From Lysobacter sp. (GTDB taxonomy: Bacteria > Pseudomonadota > Gammaproteobacteria > Xanthomonadales > Xanthomonadaceae): 64,000 nucleotides of DNA. Of the stretch, positions 7,618 through 17,400 are shown in pieces. The stretch lies in assembly GCA_019634715.1 (NCBI GenBank), contig JAHCAU010000003.1, forward strand, positions 310,001-374,000, read 5' to 3'. Positions within the stretch are counted from its first letter, which is position 1, and every line of letters starts with the position of its first letter. A model generated the notes under the pieces. The model saw only the letters and a list, made by a program, of their open reading frames with translations, was not told where the DNA came from and ran no database searches. A program made the translations under genes and the position numbers.

Positions 7618-10600
7618 TCATTTGCAACATGGATTTGCGTAGGGACGCGGAAATGGATTGTGTTGAACATTACCAGGCGGCCGGAACCGCGCAATCAGTT
7701 GCAATTCAAGCGCCCCCATTCGAGCGGGGGAGGCCGGTATGAATTTCGCAGTTACAGGACAGCACTTCTCTTCGAATGCTCGCCACTGCCCACCGCTTGA
7801 ATTTCTGTGCGAGCTCATTCTCGATGAAAAGCTAGTGGCTTTTCCTACATAAACAACCATTCCATGGCAATTGTAAAGAATGTAGACACCGCCACCAGGC
7901 GGAATTTTGATCGGCTTCGGCGGTACTTTTGGCTTTCCACACAGGCCAAGCGCCCTCAGGTAGCGATTGCACCTGCTCAAACCTTGTTCATCGAATGTAT
8001 CGAGTGGTGAGCCACTTACGTAAGCATAGGTGGTGAGTTCATCCCATATGCCAATCGGATCACTCTGCACATAACGTCCGGTACCCGCTTCGTAGTCCCG
8101 GAAGTAGTTGTAATGCAGCCCGCTCGCGGCGTCGTACTGCTGACCTGGGAAGCGCAGGCTGTAGGCGAAGACGCCCTGCCCGCTCGGGTTCTGGTTGGCG
8201 GCGGTATCGCCGAAGGGCGTGCTGTCCCAGGTCCAGACTTCGGCGCCGGCGGCATTGACGATGGCGCGGGGAGTGTCGAGGTGGTCCGGGTGGACGAAGT
8301 ACACCGCGACATCGCCGAGGACCAGGCCGCCGTGCGTGGCGGCGGTCGATGCAGGCGCGAGGACGGCGACCGGGGTGTCGTCGACCCACACATGCTCCGC
8401 GATCAGGCGTCCAGTGCTGTCGTACTCGCCGAGCAGATGGCCGGCGTCGTCGTAGACGTACTGGCGGTAGTTGCTGCCTGCACTCGACGAGGTCGGGCAT
8501 GCGCCGCCCTGCAGGGCCACGCAGACGCGTTCTCCGATGGCGTTGTACGCGTAGCGGGCGAGCACGGTCGGCCCCTGCCGCACTTCGGCCATGCGGTTGC
8601 GGCCGTTGTAGACGAAGGTCTTGCCGTCGGTGCTGGTGGTGTTGCCTGCCGCGTCGTACTGCCGCGTATTTGTGTCGATGGATGCCAGCCGATTGCTGGT
8701 CGCTTCGATGCTGTAGGCGTTCGCGACTTGCGTCGCTCCTACCGTGCTGCGTTGCTCGGTGCGGTTGCCGGTGGCGTCGTAGGACCAGCGGAGCGTCTGC
8801 GGACCGTCGGCGGAGACGAGGCGATCCTGGTCGTCGTAGTCGTAGGTCCAGTCGCCCAGCGCCGTGATGCGTCCCGCAGCGTCGTACTGCAACGCGACAG
8901 ATCGCGACCCGCGCGTATGGCTAATGATGCGGCCGTCGAGGTCGAAGTCGCGCTGGTAGCGTCCGGCCGGAGTGGTCCAGCCGCTCGGCCCCTCGAACAG
9001 GAAGTGGTCGACCTCGCTGACAATGACCTGGCCGTTGACCCGCAGTTCGCGGATGCGCCCGTCGCTGGCGTAACGGTAGGCCACGGTGGCACCGGAAGGC
9101 AGCTGCATCGCGCTGGGCAGGCCGTTCGCATAGGCCATGCCCATGGTCTTCCGGGCGGCGGCATTGTCGTCCGCGCCGAGCTGCTGGACCTTGGCGGTGA
9201 CGCGACCCTGCGCATCGTAGACATAGCGCGTGCGGCCGCTGCCGTCGGACATCGTGGTCAGCCGCCCCTTCGCGCCGGCGCCGCCAGCGACTTCGTCGTA
9301 GGCGTAATCCAGGGTTTCGTCGGGATAGACGATGCGCAGCAGGCGATTGGCCGCGTCGTAGCTGTAGTTCGCGACGACGTTGCGCGCATCCGTGCGCTGC
9401 ACGAGATTGCCCGAAGCATCGTAGCGATGCTGCGCGGTGCCCGTGTCCGGGCTGGCCAGGCTCAGCAGTTCGTTGAAGCCGTTGTAGGTGTAGCCGGTCT
9501 TCAGGCCACGCGGGTCCGTGACTTCGCGCAGGTTGTCCTGCGCGTCGTAGCGGTATCCGACGCGGCCGCCGAGCGGATCGATGCTGGCCTTGAGACGATG
9601 CAACGGGTCGTACTCGCTGCGCGCGGCCTGCGCGTGGACAGGCGACTGGACCGAGGTTTCGTTGCCGTGCGTGTCGTAGCCGAAACGGGTGATGTCGTCC
9701 GTATCCGCGCCCTTCAGCTCGGTCAGCCGGCCCAGGTGGTTGATCGTGCGGCTCATCGTCTGCGCCAGGCGATCCTGCGGATCGAAACTGTCCTCCTTGA
9801 CCCGGTCGCCCGCCGCATTGAGCGTATAAACGATGCGATTGCCCAGGGAATCGCTGATCCGGGTCAGACGACCCGCATCGTCATAGCCATAGATCAGGGC
9901 ACTGCCGTCCGGCAGCTGCATCCGCGTGAGGTTGCCTGCACCGTCGTAGAGATAGACGGTGGTCTCGCCCGTGGACTGGCCGGCGGGCACGACGGTCACC
10001 GTCCGCAGTCGGTCGCGGTCGTCGTAGCCGTACAGCGTCGTCGTGCCGTTCGGGTCGACGCGGGCCAGCAGCTTGCCCGCGGCATCGTACTGCGTGTACC
10101 GCGTGACGAGATTGTTCGGATCGGTGACGCTGGCGAGGTTGCCTGCGTCATCGTAGGCATAGCGGGTGACATCGACGACATCGGTGCGCGGACCATCCTC
10201 GGTCAGCACCTGGCCGCGGGCGTTGTAGGTGTAGCGCCACACGCGCGACTGCCCGTCGGCGGTGATCGTCTTCGTTTCGACCAGGCCGCGGGCGTTGTAC
10301 GTGTAATCGGTGACCATCGATCCGCTGGACGCCGCGGGTTCGTTGATGCGCGTCGGCAGGCGCCAGGTCGGGTGCCAGGTCGCCGAGCGCGTCTGCGCTT
10401 CGGGTGAGCCGGAGGCCTGCGTCACCTGTGTCAGCAGGCGGCGCGCGTTGTAGCTGAAGGTGGTCAGGTTGCCGTTGTGGTCCCGCTCCCACGAGGGATC
10501 GCCGTTGCCGTTGTACTCCGTGGTGCTGACGCTGCCCGCACCGCAGCTCGAACAGGGCTGGCTGGTCGAGGTGGCGTAGTTCGTGTCCTGGATCTGGCGG

Positions 10601-13600
10601 AACAGGAAGGTGCTGCTCGCGCCGTAGGGATCGGTCACGACGGTGCGCTTGTCGCCGAAGCTGAAGGTGTAGCGATTCGCGCCGTCGGCATACGTCGATT
10701 CGATCGCGCGGTTCTGGTAGTCGTAGCGCCAGGTGACGTAGCGGACGCCGCGCTCGTCGGTGATGCCGGTGAGCAGCGACCCGCGCCCCGGCATCTCGTA
10801 GTGGTACTCCCGGGACAGATTGCCCGGGTAGCTCACCTTCACCAGGCTGCCATATTCGCTGTACTCGTAGGTGTACACGCGATCCAGCGGATCGATCATG
10901 CGCACCATCTGGGTGGTGACCGGGTCGTACTCGAAACGCAGCGAGCGTCCGGCATCGTCGGTCACGCGCACCAGCTGGTCCGCATCGTTGTAGGCGAGCA
11001 CCTGCTCGACGCCCGCGCGATTGCGGATGCGCACGAGCTTGCCTTCAGCGTCGTAGGTTTCCGTCTCATCGTCGATGTTGACGTAGACCCAACCCGTGGT
11101 GCGGCCGAGCAGGTCCGCCTGGCGTTCGATGCGCTCGGGCACGTCGGCTGGTGCGACATACGCACCGTTGCGATAAACGTACTGGAACAACGCACCGTCG
11201 CCGCGCGCGACCAGCACCGCTTCCGGGCGCTCCGCAGGGTCGGCATCCGGTGCCAGCCGTACCCGGCTCAGGTAGCGGTTCGTCCACTTGTGCCCGAGCA
11301 CGCTGCCGTTCGGCAGGTAGCTGCGGTAGTTGCGCTCGAAGACCAGCGGGAACACGCCCGCACCGATGTAATCGGTCTCGGTCTGGTATTTGACGCCGGC
11401 ATCGACGCTGACCGGGTTGCCGCGGCCGGGGCGCCCGCCGCCGAAACCGCCTCCGAAGCCCCCTCCTCCGCCGCCCCCGAATCCGCCCCCACCGAAGCAT
11501 GGCGGATTGTAGTTGCAGATCGCCGCGTCGAGCGCACTGATTCCCAGCTCCGCCAATTCCTCCGGCGTCAGGTTCTCGATGCCGTTCATGACCATGCGGA
11601 CCCAGTTCATGACCTCCATGGCGGCCATGATGATCTCGATGGTCCAGAGCACGGCACTGACGACGGCGATCGCCGGCAGCGCAACGGGACCCAGCACCGC
11701 CGCGACGGTGAGTCCTGCGAGCATGCGCGCGCCCCAGCGCGCGATGCGCCGGGCGAGGATCTTCATCATCTTCGAACGGCAGAGCAGTTCGAGCGAAACC
11801 GCCTTGGCGATGCAGCCGACGGTGATGGCGCCGTTGAGGCCGCCATCGATGCGGTACAGGCCTGCACCGGAGTCGGGATCGAGGATCACGTAGCCCGCGC
11901 CCGCCTGCCGGTTGTCCCTGTACTCGCGCTCCGGGACGATCGCGACCAGACCCGCGGCCACGCCCTGCGCGATCTCCGCTTTCGCATCCGCAGTGAGCTG
12001 CAGCTTCGGCATGATCGCCGACACATTTTCCCGGGTGATGATGTGGATCGGCACCCGCAGTTCGTTCGCGCGCAGCAGCATGCTGGACGCGGACATGCCG
12101 TAGCCGGGCTGGCCGCTGAGCAGCAGGTCCCAGGTCAGGCTCTCGTTGAACGACGCCTGCGCGCCGTACTGCACGATCATCAGCCGACGCTTCGCGGGGT
12201 CGCTGTTGGCGACGGCGATGTTGTCGGACTTGATGTCGGTCGACTGCCCCGTGAAGAAACCGGTGCGCGGGATGCCGAAGAAATACGTGACCTGCAGCGG
12301 CATCGCGAACGCACCCACCGACGGCCTGCGCAGGAAGCTGCCGCCCCAGCCCTTGGCGCTGAGGTCGCCCTGCATGTCGCTCATGAACCAGTACTGCATG
12401 CCGGCCAGATGCAGGCCCTGCGCCATCGGCAGCGTCACCGTGTCGGGCATGGGTTCGACCAGCTCGCTCACCAGTTCCCGCGTCACGCCGCCCAGGTTGG
12501 GCGTGAAGCTGATGTGGGAGCCCGAGGCGTATTCATGCGGCTCGGCGCCGAAGCTGCCGCGACCATGCGGGTCGACGATGCCGGCGGTCCACATCTGCAT
12601 GGTGCCCATGGCGGCATAGCCACCGGTGCCGACGATCTCGTCGCCGACGCGCAGGACCGGGCGCACGCTGAACGCCGACAGCGACAGGCTGGCGAGATTG
12701 CGCGCGGCATAGTCGAGCAGCGTGTCGCGCTGCGCCTGCGTGGCGGCTTCGTAACCGACGTAGATCGAATGGCCGCGCAGGGCGTGCGTCGGTACGCGGA
12801 CCGTCATCGACGGCGATTCGAGCGCGTAGTCGGTGCGCGTGTCGAAGCGGTTGACGACGAGGTGGTTCATCAGGCGAGTCGGCAGAACGGCCTGCGGCGT
12901 CCCCCGCGCGATGACCCGGTATGGCAGCGAGCCGGCGAGAACCTCGTCGCCGAGCGGGATGATCGTCTGGGCACCGAAGACATCGTCGAGCTTCGCATCG
13001 GGCGCGTTCGCATCGATATGCGCGACCGCGCGGTCGAGGTAGGCATCCAGCGAGGTCGAGTATTCGTTGAGATCCATGCCGGTGATCGAACCATCGTCAC
13101 CGCGCACGGCGCCGTCGACCATGCGCTGCAGGGCGGTCGCGGGGTTCCACCCGGTCGCCTGCAGCAGCGGCATCGGCGTGCCGTACGTGTGCTGCTTGAA
13201 GCTGCCGTCGAGGGGCACCCACGTATCCGGCGTACGTTCGATGGCGCCGCGTGACGGGATGAAGTCGACATGCACCTCCAGCCAGAGGTGCTCGAACCGG
13301 ATCGCGGAGATGCGCCCGCCCGACGTCAGGTACTGCGCCGGGATGCCGCCCATCAGCATGAGGTCGAGCGCATCGTCGCCGGTGCGCGCATTGCCCAGCC
13401 AGTTCTGCATCTGCGCGATCGGCACCTGCACGGTGCCGTACACGTAGCGCGTGCCGTAGCCGGAGGCGTTGAGCAGCGCGGCGAGCAGGACGTTGGTGTC
13501 GTAGGCGTTGCCCTGCCGTGCGATCAGGGTCTGTTCCGCGCCGCGCAGCACGCCGTAGGTCGGCGTGAAGCGGATGTTGTCGTGGACCCAGTTCTGGATG

Positions 13601-14415
13601 CGGATCGGGCTGCGTCCGAGCTGGTCGGCCAGCGCCTGGATGCGCGGGGTGATCTCGGCAGGGTCAGTGCTCAGCGCACGTGTCCCGATGTCGCCGTTGC
13701 TGGCCGCACGGGTTCCGCCTGCCGTCGTCTCCGCAGCCGTCGTCTTCGCGAGGCCGGTCTCCGGCGCGACCGCGACGCGATCCAGCGCATTGCGGGTCAT
13801 CGCCGGCGCACGCTCGATCCTGCCGGTGACGACGCGGCGCACGCTGTCGGGATCGAGCGGTTTGAAGCGGCCGTTGAACTCCTGGTCCTTGATCGACTCG
13901 GCCAGCGACCGCGCCGCGGCGAGCATCGCTTCGGGCTGGTTGCCGATGCGTGCGCCATGCAGCGCATTCGCGCGCTCGCGGAAGGCGACCATGCGCGAGA
14001 CGATCTCGCGCTCGCCCTCGCCGTACAGGCTGCGCATCTCGTACGGCATGTCGTCGAGCTGTTCGCGCTTGTCGGCACCAGGCGCGCCGAAGAGGTATTC
14101 GATCGGCCCGAGCGCGACCACCGCCTGGCCCAGTTCGTCGGCCAGCGTCAGCAGCTCCCCGTGTGGCGCATTCGCGGCATCGGCACTGCGCAGGGCATGC
14201 GCAGCGCGGGCGACCCGGCCCAGGCGGCGGGCCGCCTCGGCTTCGCCCACGGTGGCGGTGTCCAGCGTCGCCGGCGGCACCTCGACGACTTCGGCGGGGC
14301 GCGCGGCGGCCTGGCCGAGCACCGGCTCGGGATGGGTGACGCCGACCACCGCGACCAGTGCGGCCAGTGCGAGCGACAGTCCGAGATTGAATTGCTGCTT
14401 CATGCGTTTCCCCAT
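7618..14415 (-). CDS. RHS polymorphic toxin: transglutaminase-like, RHS shell, GIY-YIG tip
   Basis: 2265 residues. Order: signal or anchor segment (1-35); helical region; transglutaminase-like domain (~260-410) in which the usual catalytic Cys is Ala (A304, GNAYD) while His (H376, EHLWLEV) and Asp (D403, PLDGSFK) remain; a hydrophobic double segment near 900-935; a Gly-rich linker (~973-1003); a DUF6531-like start (PVSVDAGVKYQ); many YD repeats; the RHS core end DPIG at 2119-2122; and a 125-residue variable tip. The tip is a GIY-YIG nuclease: GVY (2176-2178), YVG (2189-2191), R2199, E2237 and N2249. It should cleave DNA in target cells. It lies 43 bases behind the giant gene and 6 bases before the DUF4259 gene. 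The tip is less GC-rich than the core, which suggests tip exchange. The ATG at 14403 is an alternative start. Confidence 0.85.
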   Translation of the reverse strand: MGKRMKQQFNLGLSLALAALVAVVGVTHPEPVLGQAAARPAEVVEVPPATLDTATVGEAEAARRLGRVARAAHALRSADAANAPHGELLTLADELGQAVVALGPIEYLFGAPGADKREQLDDMPYEMRSLYGEGEREIVSRMVAFRERANALHGARIGNQPEAMLAAARSLAESIKDQEFNGRFKPLDPDSVRRVVTGRIERAPAMTRNALDRVAVAPETGLAKTTAAETTAGGTRAASNGDIGTRALSTDPAEITPRIQALADQLGRSPIRIQNWVHDNIRFTPTYGVLRGAEQTLIARQGNAYDTNVLLAALLNASGYGTRYVYGTVQVPIAQMQNWLGNARTGDDALDLMLMGGIPAQYLTSGGRISAIRFEHLWLEVHVDFIPSRGAIERTPDTWVPLDGSFKQHTYGTPMPLLQATGWNPATALQRMVDGAVRGDDGSITGMDLNEYSTSLDAYLDRAVAHIDANAPDAKLDDVFGAQTIIPLGDEVLAGSLPYRVIARGTPQAVLPTRLMNHLVVNRFDTRTDYALESPSMTVRVPTHALRGHSIYVGYEAATQAQRDTLLDYAARNLASLSLSAFSVRPVLRVGDEIVGTGGYAAMGTMQMWTAGIVDPHGRGSFGAEPHEYASGSHISFTPNLGGVTRELVSELVEPMPDTVTLPMAQGLHLAGMQYWFMSDMQGDLSAKGWGGSFLRRPSVGAFAMPLQVTYFFGIPRTGFFTGQSTDIKSDNIAVANSDPAKRRLMIVQYGAQASFNESLTWDLLLSGQPGYGMSASSMLLRANELRVPIHIITRENVSAIMPKLQLTADAKAEIAQGVAAGLVAIVPEREYRDNRQAGAGYVILDPDSGAGLYRIDGGLNGAITVGCIAKAVSLELLCRSKMMKILARRIARWGARMLAGLTVAAVLGPVALPAIAVVSAVLWTIEIIMAAMEVMNWVRMVMNGIENLTPEELAELGISALDAAICNYNPPCFGGGGFGGGGGGGFGGGFGGGRPGRGNPVSVDAGVKYQTETDYIGAGVFPLVFERNYRSYLPNGSVLGHKWTNRYLSRVRLAPDADPAERPEAVLVARGDGALFQYVYRNGAYVAPADVPERIERQADLLGRTTGWVYVNIDDETETYDAEGKLVRIRNRAGVEQVLAYNDADQLVRVTDDAGRSLRFEYDPVTTQMVRMIDPLDRVYTYEYSEYGSLVKVSYPGNLSREYHYEMPGRGSLLTGITDERGVRYVTWRYDYQNRAIESTYADGANRYTFSFGDKRTVVTDPYGASSTFLFRQIQDTNYATSTSQPCSSCGAGSVSTTEYNGNGDPSWERDHNGNLTTFSYNARRLLTQVTQASGSPEAQTRSATWHPTWRLPTRINEPAASSGSMVTDYTYNARGLVETKTITADGQSRVWRYTYNARGQVLTEDGPRTDVVDVTRYAYDDAGNLASVTDPNNLVTRYTQYDAAGKLLARVDPNGTTTLYGYDDRDRLRTVTVVPAGQSTGETTVYLYDGAGNLTRMQLPDGSALIYGYDDAGRLTRISDSLGNRIVYTLNAAGDRVKEDSFDPQDRLAQTMSRTINHLGRLTELKGADTDDITRFGYDTHGNETSVQSPVHAQAARSEYDPLHRLKASIDPLGGRVGYRYDAQDNLREVTDPRGLKTGYTYNGFNELLSLASPDTGTAQHRYDASGNLVQRTDARNVVANYSYDAANRLLRIVYPDETLDYAYDEVAGGAGAKGRLTTMSDGSGRTRYVYDAQGRVTAKVQQLGADDNAAARKTMGMAYANGLPSAMQLPSGATVAYRYASDGRIRELRVNGQVIVSEVDHFLFEGPSGWTTPAGRYQRDFDLDGRIISHTRGSRSVALQYDAAGRITALGDWTYDYDDQDRLVSADGPQTLRWSYDATGNRTEQRSTVGATQVANAYSIEATSNRLASIDTNTRQYDAAGNTTSTDGKTFVYNGRNRMAEVRQGPTVLARYAYNAIGERVCVALQGGACPTSSSAGSNYRQYVYDDAGHLLGEYDSTGRLIAEHVWVDDTPVAVLAPASTAATHGGLVLGDVAVYFVHPDHLDTPRAIVNAAGAEVWTWDSTPFGDTAANQNPSGQGVFAYSLRFPGQQYDAASGLHYNYFRDYEAGTGRYVQSDPIGIWDELTTYAYVSGSPLDTFDEQGLSRCNRYLRALGLCGKPKVPPKPIKIPPGGGVYILYNCHGMVVYVGKATSFSSRMSSHRNSSGGQWRAFEEKCCPVTAKFIPASPARMGALELQLIARFRPPGNVQHNPFPRPYANPCCK

Positions 14416-14458
14416 CGCAACCGTCCCCGGGGCGCCTGCCCGCGGGGACGACCCAGAA

Positions 14459-17400
14459 TCATTGTTGTGTCGACTTGCGCTCGACGAAGGCCAGATAGTT
14501 CGACAGTGCGAGGCGCGTGGATGTCACGTCCACGGTGGTCACCTTGAGCAGCGAGTCGCGGGCGCGCAGCAGTACCCGGATCGCCAGGTCGTATTCGCGT
14601 GCGGCCACCTTGCCTCGCGCCATCTCGATGTCCTCGCGTACGCGCCGCAGCGCCTGGACCTCATGCGCGCGCGTCGGCGCCAGCGCTTCGACTTCGGCGA
14701 TCAGGTCGATGACCAGGCGCTCGCTCGATACCACGGACACCGGCGTGCTCGCCTGCGCCTGCGGGTCGCCGCCAACCACGCTGCCCGCGCCCGCAACGGC
14801 TTCGACCACGTAATCGCCGTCGCGATCGGGCGCGCGCAGCCAGGTGGTGAAGGCACGCTCCTGCGCGACATCCAGATCGAAGCGCCATGCGGCGCTGTTC
14901 GCGTCGCGGCTCAGCGCATCGGGATAGGTGCCGAGGATCGACAGCGGCGATGCGGCGATCACCCGCAGCCAGGCCGGTGTCGCGCCCGCCTGGTTGAACA
15001 CGGTGGTCTGCACGCCGAAGGTCTGGCCGGCAGCCAGCCGTCCCCGCTCGCCCGAGAGCACGTGTGCGATCGCGTCCCGGAGCGTCGCCCGCATCGCTGC
15101 GGGCGACGTGCTGGTCTTCAGCGTCTCGACGAAATCGAAGCTCAGGGTGGCGGTATGGCCTCGTCCGAAGTCGCGCGTGAGCAGCGCCGGATCGCCGTTG
15201 CCGAAGCGGCCGTGGATGCTCGCGCCGGCCAGGTCGAAGCGCACGGTCTTGTCCCGGATGTCGAACTGCGCGGTGTCGAAGATCGCGGTGTCCTCCACCT
15301 CGACCACCACCTGGCGCAGCGGCAGCTTGCCCTGGAACTTCACGCCCATCGGCGTGTGCAGCAACTGGTTGCGCGAGTCGTGGACGCCATCGACGATCAG
15401 GCCGTCGCCGCGGAAGGTGGCTTCGATGACCTCGTCGGCCAGTACCTGGTCGAGCTTGAGCGAGCCGCCCGACACCCAGTAGGCATCGAATTCGCCGCTG
15501 CGCATCAGACGCATGAAGGTGTCGTAATGCGTGGTGACGGTGTGCGACACCTCGATGGCATCCAGCAGGGTCTCGATCTCGCCCTTGCGCCGGGTCCAGC
15601 ACTCCGGCGATTCGCCGGGAATGCACGAGGCCAGCACCAGCACGCGGCCTGGATGGTGCAGGCGCTGGCGCAGGCCGATGCGGATCGTGTTCTCGCGGAG
15701 CCGGAACGCGGTGCTGGCCAGCAGGCGTTCGCCATCGCCGATGCGCAGCGAGAGCGTCGCCACGTAGTCGCCGGCCGACGCCTGCGCGCTCAGCCATTCG
15801 CGATCCATGCCCTGCTCGCCGCCCATCGCGATGGCCGCCGGGGCTTCCCAGCCCTGCAGCAGCAGGCCGTTCTCCGGATCGAGTACGCGGACGATCAGCG
15901 TGCCGCCGGCCAGGTCGGCGTTGCCGGTGTTGAACGCTGCGACATCGAGCGCGATCGGCGTGCCGATGTCGGCTTCGCGCGGGACTGCCGAGATCCGCCC
16001 GGCCACGCCGATGCCGGTGTCCGCCGTGGACGCGACGACGTAACCGGTTTCGTCGGTGTCGTAGACGCGGCCGGATTCATCCTGCAGCACCTGGACCACC
16101 CGATAGGCTCCGGGCGATGCATTCTGCAGTACCTGGGCGGCCGTGAACGTGCGCGTGGCACCGTGCAGCAGCAGACCGACGGCATGACCGCCGGTGTACT
16201 GCAGCGTGTCGCCGGCGTCGTAGACCCGCACCATCAGGATCAGGTCGGGCAGGTTCACGTTCGCCGAACGGTTGACGACGCTGGAGGTGATGAGCACGCG
16301 GTCGCTCGGGTCGTAGACCGCGCGATCGACCATCAGTCGCGCATCGGCTGCTGCCTGCGCATTGGCCGGCAGCACCACGAAACCGGCGCTGGCTTCGGCG
16401 GTGTTCAACGTGCTGTCGAGCAGGCGCGCGCGCACGCTGTAGCCGGCAGGCAGGATGCTGCCGACGTCGTAGTCCTCGGTGACCGTCAGGGTTTCGCTGG
16501 CGGGAATGGCGACGTCGCCGCGGTGGATCTCGTCGACGAGGATGCCGTTGGCATCGAGGATTTCCAGCACCAGCCTGCCGTCGACCAGGCGATGATGCGG
16601 ATTGCGCAGCGTCGCGGTGATGCGCACGGTCTCGTTGGCGTTGTACTCGGGTCGGTCGGTCGTGACCGACATCGCCACGAGATTGTTCACCGTCACCTTG
16701 GGCACCTGCAGCGGCACACGGTACTCGCCGGAGGTGAAGGAGTTCTGGAACGCGAGATAGCCCGAGTCGATGGTCTGGCGCTGCTCGCCCAGCACCAGAT
16801 CCTTCAGCGGCGCACCGAAATCGATCGAAACGCCCTGCACCGTCACGTCGCGCAGGCTCCAGACGTACTGGGTGCGACCGTCGGCAAGCGGAATCGTCGC
16901 GCTCGGCGGCATCGTGAATCCGGTCAGGGTCTGGCCGGGCTGGCTGAACAGGTGCGCGTCGACGCTGATCGCGCCGCAGGTCACCGGGATCGAGTAGATC
17001 GCCGAGGACGAATGATCCCAGAGCATGATGCGCTGGCCGAACCTGTCGAAAGCCAGGTAGTCGATGTCGGTCAGGCGCGGCACCGTGCGGCTGGTGTCGA
17101 CCAGCAGGCCGACATGGCCGGTGCGCGAGACGATCTGCGCGAGCGTGTGCTCTTCGCCGTTCTGGCCGATCTTCGACCACTGCCATGTGGCGATGTACAG
17201 GTTGTCGCTGCAATCGGCGGTGATGTTCGGGTAGCCATCGCCCTCGAAGCTGGGGTTGTCCACGCCATCGCCACCGGCGTAGAGCTGGAACACCTTGCCA
17301 TCGGGGGTGACCTGCGCGACCAGGTTGTTGTCGTTCTGGACGTAGATGTTGTCCTTGCCGTCGACGGTGATGCCGCGCGGGCTCGGGAAGCCGGTGGTGG

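Noticed and set aside
8113..13254. Two further long plus-strand frames opposite the RHS gene
   Set aside because: Same reason: Val/Arg/Asp-rich compositions that mirror the YD-repeat codons on the minus strand.
13207..13506. Active transglutaminase or protease in the RHS protein
   Set aside because: The nucleophilic Cys position is Ala, so catalytic activity is not claimed.
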